Source: Bin87 sp965204395 (GTDB lineage Bacteria > Chloroflexota > Dehalococcoidia > Lucifugimonadales > UBA3495). Taken from it: a stretch of 64,000 nt of DNA. The translations under genes and the position numbers were made by a program. The DNA is taken from the NCBI GenBank assembly GCA_965204395.1, contig OZ241987.1, positions 4,030,001-4,094,000 on the forward strand, read 5' to 3'. A model generated the notes under the pieces. The model was not told the origin of the DNA, did not search any database, and saw only the letters and a program-made list of their open reading frames with translations. How positions within the stretch are numbered: the stretch's first letter is position 1; each line of letters opens with the position of its first letter. Shown piece by piece: positions 1 to 8,922 of this stretch.

Positions 1-1566
1 CACTTCACCGTGCGCGACCACACGGCCCGCCTCGTAGGCATCCCGGTTTCCAAGGTCAAGGCAATCCCCATGGAAATTGGCGGCGGCTTCGGCGCGAAGC
101 TCGCCGTGTACATGGAACCAGTGGCGGCGCTCCTGGCGCGCAAAGCCCACGCTCCCGTCAAGCTCGCCATGAACCGCACCGAGGTTTTTGAGGCCACTGG
201 ACCCACCTCGGGCACCGAAATTTCCTGCCGAATCGGCGCGACCAATGACGGTAAAATCACCGCCGCCGAGGTCCATCTTATTTTCGAGGCCGGCGCGTTC
301 CCCGGTTCCCCGGTTGCAGGAGCGGCCAACTGCGTGCTCGCCGCGTACGACATCGCCAACACTTACATAGAGGGATACGACATCGTCGTGAACCGGCCCA
401 AGACCGCGGCGTATCGCGCGCCCGGTTCCCCTGCGGCAGCCTACTGCGTGGAAGTCGCGTTGGATGAACTGGCCGAGAAACTCGGCATCGACGCGGTTGA
501 TCTGCGCCTGATGAACAGCGCCAAGGAAGGCACCCGCCGTCCCACCGGCCCGTTGACTCCCAAGGTCGGCTACGTCGAAACCCTTGAGGCAACCAAGGCC
601 CACCCGCACTATGCCGCGCCCAAGGACGGCAAGCGCCGCGGCCGGGGCGTCGCGTCCGGATTCTGGGGCAACAACACCGGACCGTCGGCTGCTGTCGCCC
701 TGGTCAACCCCGATGGTACCGTAACGCTGACCGAAGGTTCGCCCGATATCGGAGGCACCCGCGCCTCCGTTTCCCAGCAGTTGGCCGAGGTGCTCGGCAT
801 CCCCGTTGAGGACGTCAACCCGCAAATCGGCGATACCGACAGCATAGGCTTCACGTCGAACACCGGCGGCAGCAGCGTGACCTTCAAGACCGGTTTCGCG
901 GCCTACACTGCGGCTCAGGACATCAGGCAACAAATGATTGCCCGAGCGGCCCGCATTTGGGAGGTGGAACCTGAAGAGGTCGAGTTCGAGGACGGCGTGC
1001 TCAAGCATCGGGCTGACGACCAGCTCCAGATGACCTTCCAGCAACTGGCCGCTCGCCAGGTTCCCACCGGCGGCCCCATCGTGGGACGCGGCGGCGTGAA
1101 CCCCGGCGGCGCGGGGCCGTGCATCGGCGTGCATATCGTCGACGTGGAGGTGGACGAGGACACCGGCAAGGTCGAGATCGTGCGCTATACCGCCATCCAG
1201 GACGCCGGCAAGGCCATTCACCCGTCCTACGTGGAAGGTCAGATCCAGGGCGGCGCGGTGCAGGGCATCGGCTGGGCTCTCAACGAGGAGTATTACACCA
1301 ACGACCAGGGGCACATGGTCAACTCCAGCTTCCTGGACTACCGAATGCCAACCAGCCTGGACCTGCCCATGATCGACACCTGCATCGTTGAGGTGGACAA
1401 CCCCAATCATCCCTACGGCGTGCGCGGCGTGGGTGAGGTGCCGATTGTTCCTCCCATGGCCGCCATCGCCAACGCCATCTATGACGCCGTGGGCGTGCGC
1501 CTGACGGTGCTGCCCATGAACCCCGGCAACGTCCTCGAAGCCCTCTGGGAAAAGAACGGCAGCTAG
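1..1566 (+). CDS. Xanthine dehydrogenase/aldehyde oxidase family, molybdopterin-binding subunit (5' truncated)
   Basis: The reading frame is open from base 1 and ends at TAG 1564-1566, so the gene starts before the window; about 521 codons are visible. It resembles the large molybdenum-cofactor subunit of the XDH/CoxL family. The glycine-rich GGGFGAK near the visible start and AYRAPGSPAAAY are pterin-binding segments. The C-terminal GVGEVPIVPP carries the Glu that is the catalytic base in this family. The AYRAPG loop is neither the AYxCSFR of form I CO dehydrogenase nor classic AYRGAGR, so the substrate is more likely an aldehyde or heterocycle than CO. The MoaD-like gene behind it fits molybdenum cofactor chemistry. 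Substrate unknown. Confidence 0.9.
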   Translation, partial: HFTVRDHTARLVGIPVSKVKAIPMEIGGGFGAKLAVYMEPVAALLARKAHAPVKLAMNRTEVFEATGPTSGTEISCRIGATNDGKITAAEVHLIFEAGAFPGSPVAGAANCVLAAYDIANTYIEGYDIVVNRPKTAAYRAPGSPAAAYCVEVALDELAEKLGIDAVDLRLMNSAKEGTRRPTGPLTPKVGYVETLEATKAHPHYAAPKDGKRRGRGVASGFWGNNTGPSAAVALVNPDGTVTLTEGSPDIGGTRASVSQQLAEVLGIPVEDVNPQIGDTDSIGFTSNTGGSSVTFKTGFAAYTAAQDIRQQMIARAARIWEVEPEEVEFEDGVLKHRADDQLQMTFQQLAARQVPTGGPIVGRGGVNPGGAGPCIGVHIVDVEVDEDTGKVEIVRYTAIQDAGKAIHPSYVEGQIQGGAVQGIGWALNEEYYTNDQGHMVNSSFLDYRMPTSLDLPMIDTCIVEVDNPNHPYGVRGVGEVPIVPPMAAIANAIYDAVGVRLTVLPMNPGNVLEALWEKNGS

Positions 1567-1579
1567 CAAAAAAATCGTT

Positions 1580-1602
1580 GGGGCGGGTTCGCTGCCCGCC
1601 CC
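1580..1602 (+). terminator. GGGGCGGG hairpin after the molybdenum subunit gene
   Basis: GGGGCGGG (1580-1587) and CCCGCCCC (1595-1602) form an 8-bp stem with a 7-base loop. There is no T-tract after it; an A-run lies before it. It may act as an mRNA 3' stabiliser or a partial terminator between this gene and the MoaD-like gene. Confidence 0.45.
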
Positions 1603-1632
1603 GATATGACACGACCACAAAGGGGGACAACA

Positions 1633-1902
1633 ATGCCAGACGTTTGGATACCCCCACAGATGCAACGAATCACCGGCGCGCCGGACCGCGTGCAGGTAGA
1701 AGGCGCGACAGTACGCCAGGTGATCAACAACCTGGAGCGGATGCACCCGGGCATCAAGGAACTCCTCTACGACGAGGAACTTGACGACATAACGCCGGGT
1801 CTGGCCGTTATTGTCGACGGCGACGTCAGCCAACTGGGCCTGATGGAGCGCGTCAGCGACGATACGGAGATGCACTTCCTCCCCGCCATCGGCGGCGGAT
1901 GA
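1633..1902 (+). CDS. MoaD/ThiS-family ubiquitin-like sulfur carrier protein
   Basis: The product is 89 residues. It has the beta-grasp pattern of MoaD/ThiS: VEGATVRQVINNL near the N-terminus, a central LAVIVDGD strand, a DDTEMHFLPA segment and a terminal GGG. In this family the C-terminal Gly-Gly is adenylated by a MoeB/ThiF-type E1 and carries a thiocarboxylate. ATG 1633 was chosen because AAGGGGG lies 7-8 bases upstream; an in-frame start at 1606 lacks a ribosome site. The position behind a molybdopterin enzyme gene suggests cofactor sulfuration, but ThiS-like or CysO-like roles are possible. The partner E1 is not in the window. Confidence 0.8.
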   Translation: MPDVWIPPQMQRITGAPDRVQVEGATVRQVINNLERMHPGIKELLYDEELDDITPGLAVIVDGDVSQLGLMERVSDDTEMHFLPAIGGG

Positions 1903-1926
1903 CTCTCGAAACCCATGCAAAACCGC

Positions 1927-1953
1927 AAGGGCGACTCTCGGGCCGCCCTTTTT
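1927..1953 (+). terminator. Rho-independent terminator between convergent genes
   Basis: AAGGGCG (1927-1933) pairs with CGCCCTT (1944-1950) and is followed by a T-run to 1953. It ends the MoaD-like transcript just before the stop of the convergent minus-strand gene. Confidence 0.7.
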
Positions 1954-1962
1954 CGTGCCCGG

Positions 1963-3771
1963 TTACTCTGGAAATAGGGTCAGGACCGTCACCGTGCTGC
2001 TGTACTCCGTGCCGATATCGGAACCGAACGCCACCACTCCCAGTGCCTCTTCGATCACCCGGAACCTGTCGGACTCAAGACCCACGTCGTCGGCGTCGAT
2101 CTGATCCACGATGCGGTCGACGGCTACGTACCCTAGGAATTGCCGCTCAGTTGGCAGATGAGTAACCGCCCGCTGAAATTCGGGATCTGAGGCCAGGCTG
2201 TTTCCGCCGCCGTTTTGCAATTCCACGGTGGACGATAGCGTGTCCTCCGTGCTCCCGATCGTCAGGTAACCGTCGTGCAGTACCCATCCTGGTCGGTACC
2301 CGATTTCGCCTCCCACCAATTCGTTGAACTGGCTGAGGTCGAAAACCGCCGCGTCGTTCTCGCCGCCGACGTCCACCGGCTCCGGAACCAACCCGGCGAA
2401 GTTCGTCAACAAGCCTCCAACATCGTCCATCGTGTTCGCTAGTGAGGATCCCCCGTCTTCGTTGTAAGACAGCATCACCGTGGCATCAACAGCGTTGAAT
2501 GTTGGATCGGCGGATACATCCTTGAAATCAAACTCGCGTACGGCAACGATCATTTCTCCGGCGAGGTGCCCCAAGAAATCCCGTTCTAGGTCTATGCCCG
2601 TGAACTGTTTGGCGAGACTGAAACCCAGGTCCAGCGCGTCAGCGACCGTGGCATCGTGGGACAGCGCCGGTCCCCCGTCGGGAGTCATTCCCTCCAGGCT
2701 GGAATTGATATCGTCGATCCAATCTGGGCCGGGCAACACGTCGCGGAGATCGTATTCACTCAACACCCTGCGCCAGTTGTCCACGTTGGGATCAAAACTG
2801 GCCGCGATGAAGCCAATCGTATCGTCGGCCAAGATCGCTGCCGGGTCGGTTAGATTTGGCGCCTGCAAGCTGAGGTTACTCACCGTGGGCGACAACATTT
2901 CGACAACGACGCCTCGCTGCACCCAGCTTCCGGACAACGCTACCCAAGCAGGCGCTTCTTGAGCGAAGGTCGCCGGCCCGATGACGCCCGGAATCATCTG
3001 ACCAAACGCTTTTCCGGGCTCGTCCAATCGCTCTAGGACTTCCTCCGAGTCAACGTAACCTGAGTGGAAACGGCGCTCGGGCAAGGCTGCGCGCGCCTCT
3101 GCGAATTTCACAGTGTTCGCCAGGGAATCATCGTCGTCCCCGCCGATGCGGTCCAGCATGGCAGTGAGGGTCGCCTCGTCGGTGGCGTATACCAACCAGT
3201 CTTCAGTGAGTGCGTACGCCTGGTAAGCCGACTCGTCCACCCAGGTGGCAACGCCTTCGTGGGAATCCCTGGCAAAATTGGCGCCGGATTCATCCTCCAT
3301 GTAATCCAACCATTTGTCTAGGAAAACCTCGGCGGCGCCCTCGTCCCGCACGCCAACCGTCACAGCCGCGGTTATGTGCTCCGAGTCGATATCAAAATCG
3401 ATAACACCGCCCGATACCTCCGGGCCAATCCACGACAGCACTTCCTCATTGAAATCAATCCCGGTTTCGGTTCGGAAATCAACCTTCGTTTCCTCAAGGA
3501 ACTCCGTGAAACCGGGGTATTCGTTCAACCGATCCCAGATGTCTTGCATGTCTGCGGTCTGTCCTTCGCTCGGCAACAACGTCATCCACCCGTAGGCAAT
3601 GGTGTCTGGAGGATAGAACCGGGCCGAATACTCCGGTTCCTTCACTCCCACCAACAGCGCGAGCAACGGCCCTGGGATGGATACTAGCCGGAAGTACATC
3701 AACAACCCTACGGCCACCACCGCCACTATAGCCATGGCCACTATCGCCCCTAGAATCTTCCATCCCGACAT
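1963..3771 (-). CDS. DUF3352-like membrane-anchored protein of unknown function
   Basis: 602 residues from ATG 3771. This start was preferred over one seven codons upstream because AGAGG precedes it by 7 bases. Residues about 5-27 form one hydrophobic segment with no cleavage-like motif, so a signal anchor with a large exported domain is likely. The rest is acidic and soluble, with regularly spaced phrases such as GYVDSEEVLERLDEP and GYVAVDRIVDQI, reminiscent of the repeated module in DUF3352 proteins. No catalytic motif was recognised. It is transcribed away from the cobalamin-riboswitch promoter and shares that intergenic region. Function unknown; the family assignment is tentative. Confidence 0.7.
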   Translation of the reverse strand: MSGWKILGAIVAMAIVAVVAVGLLMYFRLVSIPGPLLALLVGVKEPEYSARFYPPDTIAYGWMTLLPSEGQTADMQDIWDRLNEYPGFTEFLEETKVDFRTETGIDFNEEVLSWIGPEVSGGVIDFDIDSEHITAAVTVGVRDEGAAEVFLDKWLDYMEDESGANFARDSHEGVATWVDESAYQAYALTEDWLVYATDEATLTAMLDRIGGDDDDSLANTVKFAEARAALPERRFHSGYVDSEEVLERLDEPGKAFGQMIPGVIGPATFAQEAPAWVALSGSWVQRGVVVEMLSPTVSNLSLQAPNLTDPAAILADDTIGFIAASFDPNVDNWRRVLSEYDLRDVLPGPDWIDDINSSLEGMTPDGGPALSHDATVADALDLGFSLAKQFTGIDLERDFLGHLAGEMIVAVREFDFKDVSADPTFNAVDATVMLSYNEDGGSSLANTMDDVGGLLTNFAGLVPEPVDVGGENDAAVFDLSQFNELVGGEIGYRPGWVLHDGYLTIGSTEDTLSSTVELQNGGGNSLASDPEFQRAVTHLPTERQFLGYVAVDRIVDQIDADDVGLESDRFRVIEEALGVVAFGSDIGTEYSSTVTVLTLFPE

Positions 3772-3909
3772 CGCAAAACCTCTTCTGTTCAACGCAAATG
3801 AGAAGGCAGTCTAACAACCGATTTCCGGATGTTCACCGGAACTCGCGACCGTCCTGTTACTATTTGGTACGAAAACGAACCCTTTTCTGATTCGCCCGCC
3901 AATGTCCCG

Positions 3910-3938
3910 TTGACAACCGTGCCGCCCGCAGATACATT
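3910..3938 (+). promoter_or_regulatory. Sigma70-type promoter of the cobalt/corrin locus
   Basis: TTGACA (3910-3915) and TACATT (3933-3938) are separated by exactly 17 bases. The predicted start near 3945 gives a leader of about 365 bases containing the cobalamin riboswitch. Confidence 0.7.
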
Positions 3939-3975
3939 GTGGCTGGTGCTTAGCGCCATTTAAATCTTGAAGTTC

Positions 3976-4151
3976 TGCACCGGGCGCCAATACCCAGTTC
4001 GGCTTAATTGGGAAGGCGGTGAGATTCCGTCGCGGTTGCGCCACTGTAAACGGGGAGCCCCCCGACAATAGCCACTGCCTCTCGGAAAACGTGGAGGTGG
4101 GAAGGAGTCGGCAAGGCTTGGAGCCGTAAGCCAGGAGACCTGCCCGGTGTA
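3976..4151 (+). promoter_or_regulatory. Cobalamin (AdoCbl) riboswitch aptamer
   Basis: The conserved core is present. It shows AATTGGGAAGGCGGTGAGA followed by TTCC (4007 on), GCGCCACTGTAA (4039-4050) and the B12 box AAGCCAGGAGACCTGCC (4128-4144). The closing P1 helix is TGCACCGGG-type: CACCGGG (3978-3984) is the exact complement of CCCGGTG (4143-4149), extended by a G-U and a U-A pair. It precedes cbiE and cobN, the expected targets. Ligand-bound RNA would repress these genes when cobalamin is plentiful. Confidence 0.95.
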
Positions 4152-4154
4152 ACT

Positions 4155-4192
4155 TTGGAAACCCGCTCTGCGCCCAACAGGGTCGTTCCCAA
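4155..4192 (+). promoter_or_regulatory. P13-like hairpin masking the antiterminator strand
   Basis: TTGGAAACCC (4155-4164) can pair with GGGT (4180-4183) and TTCCCAA (4186-4192), leaving a CG bulge and a 15-base loop (4165-4179). The loop holds CAAC, complementary to GTTG in the L5 region (4035-4038), the type of kissing contact known from cobalamin riboswitches. Forming this hairpin hides 4180-4186, part of the predicted antiterminator. Confidence 0.55.
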
Positions 4193-4251
4193 TGGCATCA
4201 CCGCGCTCTTCCAGCGTTCGATGCCTGCCCGTCGAAAACGTGGCATTCACG

Positions 4252-4282
4252 ACCCTGGCATAGTAGAGCGACCAGGGTTTTT
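4252..4282 (+). terminator. Riboswitch-controlled transcription attenuator
   Basis: ACCCTGG (4252-4258) pairs with CCAGGGT (4272-4278) and runs into TTTTT (4278-4282), an intrinsic terminator 28 bases before cbiE. The alternative partner is CAGGGTCGT (4178-4186), the exact 9-base complement of ACGACCCTG (4249-4257). That pairing would open the terminator. Confidence 0.75.
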
Positions 4283-4309
4283 GATTTACTACGTTGACCT
4301 GACATACCG

Positions 4310-5008
4310 ATGACCACCACCGAAACAGCCGTCACCATGACCGTCGTAGCCGTGGGGCCCGGCGACCCCGAATTCCTTACCGTTAAGGGCCGGCAAGCGC
4401 TGGCCCAAGCCGACTTGGTGGTCGGTTTCAAGACGGTGCTGGACGTCGTCGATGGACACACCGGCGATGCCGAACTGCGTCCAATGGCCTACCGAGACCA
4501 GGAGGCCGTGCTGGATTACGCACAGGAACAGGCCCAACAGGGCAAATCCTGCGTGGTTTGCGTCTGGGGAGACCTGAACGTTTCCGCCAAGGAATTGCTC
4601 AATCGCGTCCGCCGTCGCGCCGACACCGTAAAGCTGGTGCCCGGCGTGAGCAGCGTGCAGATCGCTTGCGCCCGCGCCGGCATTTCGCTGGAGGAATCCC
4701 TGTTCATCACCCTGCATCAGCGATGGGATCGTGGGTCCGAGTTGGGCGAACTGGTGGAAACTCTACGACAAGGGCGACGCAACGTGATACTGCTACCGCG
4801 TCCGTTCGATTTCATGCCCCCGGCCATCGCGGCCAACGCCATTACGGACGGCGCAGACCCGGAACAACAGGTAACCGTGTTCCAGCGACTCACGCTGCCA
4901 GACGAACAACGCTGGGACGGCACGCTGGCCCAGTGCGCCGAATTGCCCGACGAGTTCAGCGACCTTTCCATCATGGTGTTCCCACGCACTGAAAGCGACC
5001 ACGACTGA
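4310..5008 (+). CDS. cbiE: Cobalt-precorrin-7 (precorrin-6Y) C5-methyltransferase, CbiE-like
   Basis: 232 residues of the SAM-dependent tetrapyrrole methylase fold. The N-terminal VVAVGPGDPEFLTVKG is the family's glycine-rich motif. LVPGVSSVQIACARAGIS and FITLHQRW match the region that separates CbiE from other corrin methylases. CbiE methylates C5 of the corrin ring; the CbiT half (C15 methylation/decarboxylation) is not fused here, unlike CobL. It is the first gene after the riboswitch and ends one base before cobN, so the two are co-transcribed. An internal ATG at 4337 is an alternative start. The other corrin-ring genes are not in this window. Confidence 0.85.
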   Translation: MTTTETAVTMTVVAVGPGDPEFLTVKGRQALAQADLVVGFKTVLDVVDGHTGDAELRPMAYRDQEAVLDYAQEQAQQGKSCVVCVWGDLNVSAKELLNRVRRRADTVKLVPGVSSVQIACARAGISLEESLFITLHQRWDRGSELGELVETLRQGRRNVILLPRPFDFMPPAIAANAITDGADPEQQVTVFQRLTLPDEQRWDGTLAQCAELPDEFSDLSIMVFPRTESDHD

Positions 5009-5009
5009 C

Positions 5010-8000
5010 ATGACGACGCAAACGCCAACCGCCACCACCACCATCGTCCTGGTTACCACCGCGGATACGGACATATTAACGGCCGAACGGGCGCTGTTCG
5101 ACATGCCGTGGGGCGACACCGTCAAAGTGTACGCCTGCAATCCCGTTGTCCTGGAGGGTGAGAGCGAAGCTGCTGAATCCGCGCGTGCGGAGTTGCTGGA
5201 AGCCGCGGCGAATTCGGCGGTGGTGGTGCTGCGACTCCTGGGCGGCAAACGGGCGTTAGGGGACCTCTTTGACCCGTTGGTGGAGATCTGTCGCTCCAAC
5301 GGAACGCCTTTGATCGCCTGTCCCGGACATCAGGAATGGGACGAGGATCTCGTAACCGCCTGCACCGCGCCGGTCGCCGAGGTCGAAACCGTTTTCTCCT
5401 ACCTCATGCGCGGCGGCGTCCTCAATTTCCGCAACCTCTTCCTGTTCCTCGCCGACACCTACCTCGGCGCCGATTACGGACACGAGGCTCCCGCTCCCAT
5501 GCCGTGGCAGGGTGTTTACCATCCTGAGGTGGCCGAGGGCACCGAACTACCCGACTACATATCGGCAAGATTTGTCGATGGCCAGCCATCGGTGGGTGTC
5601 CTGTTTTACCGCGCCCACTGGATGAGCGGCAACCTGGCCTTCGTGGATCACCTCATCGCCCGGCTGGAAGCGCAGGACGTGAACGTGCTGCCCGTTTTTT
5701 CGTACAGCCTGAAACACCAGCCGGAAGAGGGCGATGAGAACGGCGGCCACACCCTCACCGAGTACATGGTTGACGCGGCCGGCGTCCCCCGCGTGGACTG
5801 CATCGTCAACACCATGGGCCTGGCCATGAGTGACCTGGACCACCAACAGGGTGGTACCGGAGCGACCGTGGCCACCGGCTGGTCCCAGGAACTGCTGGAT
5901 CAGTTGGACGTGCCCATCATCCAGGGCATCGTGAGCACCGGCAGCCGCTCGGAGTGGGAGGAAAGTTCCCTCGGTCTGGGCCCCATCGACACGGCCATGA
6001 ACGTCGCGTTCCCGGAATTCGACGGTCGCATCATCACCGTGCCGGTGTCATTCAAGGAAGAGGCCGCCGCCTCCGCAAACGGCCTGTCCGCCGGTCGGAT
6101 GCAGCAGTACGTGGCCCAACCTGACCGCATGGATTATCTGGCCCGGTTGGCCGCCCGCCACGCCACTCTGCGCCGGAAAGCCAACGCGGACAAGCGCATC
6201 GCCATCATCCTGAGCAATTACCCGACCAAGGACGCGCGCATCGGCAACGCCGTTGGTTTGGACACCCCTGCGTCGGCGATCAACCTGCTCCACGCCCTGA
6301 AATCGGCCGGATACCGCGTTGAAGACATCCCCGCCGATGGTGACGAGCTGGTTCAGCGCATCATCGAACGGTGCAGCAATGACACCGACACGCTGACCGA
6401 GGAGCAATTGCGGTTAGCCGCTGGACACGTCGAGCGGCGACAGTACGCTCGGTGGTTTGCCGGCTTCCCCGAGTCGGTACGCGACGAACTCTTGGATGCC
6501 TGGGGCGATCCACCCGGCTACGTGTATCGCACGGGCGATCAACTGGCCATCGCCGGCGTCCCGATGGGCAACGTGTTCGTCGGGCTGCAGCCTCCCCGGG
6601 GTTTCGGCGAAAACCCGATCTCGGTGTACCACAATCCCGACCTGACGCCTACGCACCACTACATCGCATACTACCGCTGGATTCGGGACGTGTTCAGGGC
6701 CGACGCGATGATCCACATCGGCAAACACGGGACCCTGGAGTGGCTCCCGGGCAAAGGCGTTGGCCTCTCCGCCGCCTGCTATCCGGAAGTGGCCCTCGAC
6801 GACATCCCCTTGTTCTACCCGTTCATAGTCAACAACCCCGGCGAGGGCACTCAGGCCAAGCGTCGCACCCACGCCACGATCATTGACCATCTGATCCCAC
6901 CCATGACCACCGCTGACTCCTACGGCGACATCGCCAAACTGGAGCAGTTGATGGACGAACACTACCAGTGCCAGACCCTCGACCCCGGTAAGCTCCCCAC
7001 ACTGGAGGCGCAGATCTGGGAGATGGTTCAGCTGGCAGAATTGCACCGCGACCTCGGCGTGGATGAACAACCCGACGATTTTGGCGAGTTCATGCTCGAG
7101 ATCGACGGCTACCTCTGCGAAATCAAGGATGCGCAGATCAAGGACGGACTGCACACCCTGGGCGAGCCGCCCACGTCCGAGCAGATGGTTGGCCTCCTGT
7201 GCGCATTGACCCGACTCGACAACGGTGCGGTGCCCAGCCTCAGGCGCTCCTTGGCCGAGGCGTTGGGATACGACTACTACGCATTACTGGAAAACCCAGC
7301 AGCGGCGGTCAACGGCAACACACCCGCCGTCCTGGCCCGTGCCGACAGCGACGTTCCTGTGCGGAACGCCGGCGACGTCATCGAATCCCTGGAGGGTCTC
7401 TGCCGTCAAGCGTACCAACTACTGTGCGACGACGGCTTCGCTGCGCACCTCATACCCGGCGTGGTCGCCGACATCCTGGGCAAATCCGACCCCCGCACCG
7501 AGAGCGTGCTGTCCTATGTCGGTCAGCACATCTATCCGTCGCTGCTCCGCACCACCGACGAAATCGATAACCTCTTGCGTGGACTTGAGGGGCGATTCGT
7601 GCCGCCCGGTCCGTCCGGCGCTCCCACCCGTGGCATGGTCAACGTGCTTCCCACCGGCCGGAATTTCTACTCGGTGGATCCCCGCGCCCTCCCGTCTCCC
7701 ACCGCGTGGGACGTCGGCAAGTCGTTGGGCGACGCGCTCCTACAGAAATACCTCGACGAAGAGGGCGACTACCCCGAAATGGTCGGCGTCGTCGTTTGGG
7801 GTACCTCCGCCATGCGCACCCACGGCGACGACATCGCTCAGATTCTCTACCTGCTCGGCGTGAAACCGGTCTGGCAGGCGGAAAGCCGCCGCGTGAGCGG
7901 CCTTGAAGTGATCCCCATAGAGGAATTGGGACGTCCCCGCATCGACGTCACCGTCCGCATCAGCGGATTCTTCCGCGACGCGTTCCCCAACCTCATCTAC

Positions 8001-8906
8001 CTGATCGATCAGGCCGTGGCGTTGGCCGCGGCGCAGGACGAGCCTCCCGAAAGCAACTTCGTCGTTAAACACGTCCGTGAGGACGCTGAGCAGCGAGCCG
8101 CCGCCCCCTCTGACGAAGCCACCGAAAGCGCTGGCAATCCGGCCCTGTTCCGCATCTTCGGCAGCAAACCCGGTTCCTACGGCGCCGGCATTCTGGGCGT
8201 CCTTGATGAACGAAATTGGGAATCTGTTCACGACCTTGCTGAGGTTTACACCGCGTGGGGTGGCTACGCTTACTCCCGCCAGGACTTTGGCGTGACGGCC
8301 CGCAACGAGTTCCGCACCCGGTTCGGTCAGATCGTCATCGCCGCCAAGAACCAGGACAACCGCGAGCACGACGTATTCGACAGCGACGACTACATGCAGT
8401 ATCACGGCGGCATGATCGCCACCGTGCGTTCGCTCACCGGACGAAATCCTCGCCAGTTCTTCGGCGATAGCAGCGACCCAACCCGCGCCCGCGTCCGGGA
8501 TCTACAGGACGAAGCGCGCCGCGTGTTCCGCAGCCGCGTCGTCAACCCCAAATGGATGCAGTCGATGCAGCGCCACGGCTACAAGGGCGCGTTCGAGTTG
8601 GCCGCCACCGTCGACTACATGTTTGGCTACGATGCCACCGCGCAGGTCATCGAGGACTGGATGTATGAGGACGTTACCGAGGAGTACGTCCTCAACCCGA
8701 AGATGCAGCAGTTCTTCCGCCAGAGCAACCCGTGGGCGTTGCGCGGCATCGTTGAACGACTTTTGGAAGCCGTGCAACGCGGCATGTGGGAGAACCCGCC
8801 GCCGGAGATGCTGGAACAACTGCGGCAAATGTATTTGGATCTAGAAACCGACATCGAGGCCCGCCAAGAGGCCGGCTCGATGCGAAACCCCGCCTATGGA
8901 ACATAA
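5010..8906 (+). CDS. cobN: Cobaltochelatase large subunit CobN
   Basis: 1298 residues, normal for CobN. This is the H-type subunit that binds the hydrogenobyrinate-type ring and inserts cobalt with an ATP-driven AAA/VWA partner. Diagnostic stretches are FRADAMIHIGKHGTLEWLPG, FIVNNPGEGTQAKRR and YPEMVGVVVWGTSAMRTHGD. It starts one base after cbiE stops, under the same riboswitch. The matching motor is encoded at 10668-12734 as a fused ChlI-ChlD protein instead of CobS/CobT. Pairing CobN with the fused type is known in actinobacteria, cyanobacteria and others. A magnesium-chelatase role is unlikely given the riboswitch and cobalt-transport genes. Confidence 0.95.
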   Translation: MTTQTPTATTTIVLVTTADTDILTAERALFDMPWGDTVKVYACNPVVLEGESEAAESARAELLEAAANSAVVVLRLLGGKRALGDLFDPLVEICRSNGTPLIACPGHQEWDEDLVTACTAPVAEVETVFSYLMRGGVLNFRNLFLFLADTYLGADYGHEAPAPMPWQGVYHPEVAEGTELPDYISARFVDGQPSVGVLFYRAHWMSGNLAFVDHLIARLEAQDVNVLPVFSYSLKHQPEEGDENGGHTLTEYMVDAAGVPRVDCIVNTMGLAMSDLDHQQGGTGATVATGWSQELLDQLDVPIIQGIVSTGSRSEWEESSLGLGPIDTAMNVAFPEFDGRIITVPVSFKEEAAASANGLSAGRMQQYVAQPDRMDYLARLAARHATLRRKANADKRIAIILSNYPTKDARIGNAVGLDTPASAINLLHALKSAGYRVEDIPADGDELVQRIIERCSNDTDTLTEEQLRLAAGHVERRQYARWFAGFPESVRDELLDAWGDPPGYVYRTGDQLAIAGVPMGNVFVGLQPPRGFGENPISVYHNPDLTPTHHYIAYYRWIRDVFRADAMIHIGKHGTLEWLPGKGVGLSAACYPEVALDDIPLFYPFIVNNPGEGTQAKRRTHATIIDHLIPPMTTADSYGDIAKLEQLMDEHYQCQTLDPGKLPTLEAQIWEMVQLAELHRDLGVDEQPDDFGEFMLEIDGYLCEIKDAQIKDGLHTLGEPPTSEQMVGLLCALTRLDNGAVPSLRRSLAEALGYDYYALLENPAAAVNGNTPAVLARADSDVPVRNAGDVIESLEGLCRQAYQLLCDDGFAAHLIPGVVADILGKSDPRTESVLSYVGQHIYPSLLRTTDEIDNLLRGLEGRFVPPGPSGAPTRGMVNVLPTGRNFYSVDPRALPSPTAWDVGKSLGDALLQKYLDEEGDYPEMVGVVVWGTSAMRTHGDDIAQILYLLGVKPVWQAESRRVSGLEVIPIEELGRPRIDVTVRISGFFRDAFPNLIYLIDQAVALAAAQDEPPESNFVVKHVREDAEQRAAAPSDEATESAGNPALFRIFGSKPGSYGAGILGVLDERNWESVHDLAEVYTAWGGYAYSRQDFGVTARNEFRTRFGQIVIAAKNQDNREHDVFDSDDYMQYHGGMIATVRSLTGRNPRQFFGDSSDPTRARVRDLQDEARRVFRSRVVNPKWMQSMQRHGYKGAFELAATVDYMFGYDATAQVIEDWMYEDVTEEYVLNPKMQQFFRQSNPWALRGIVERLLEAVQRGMWENPPPEMLEQLRQMYLDLETDIEARQEAGSMRNPAYGT

Positions 8907-8922
8907 GCAGGAGGGTGATGTG

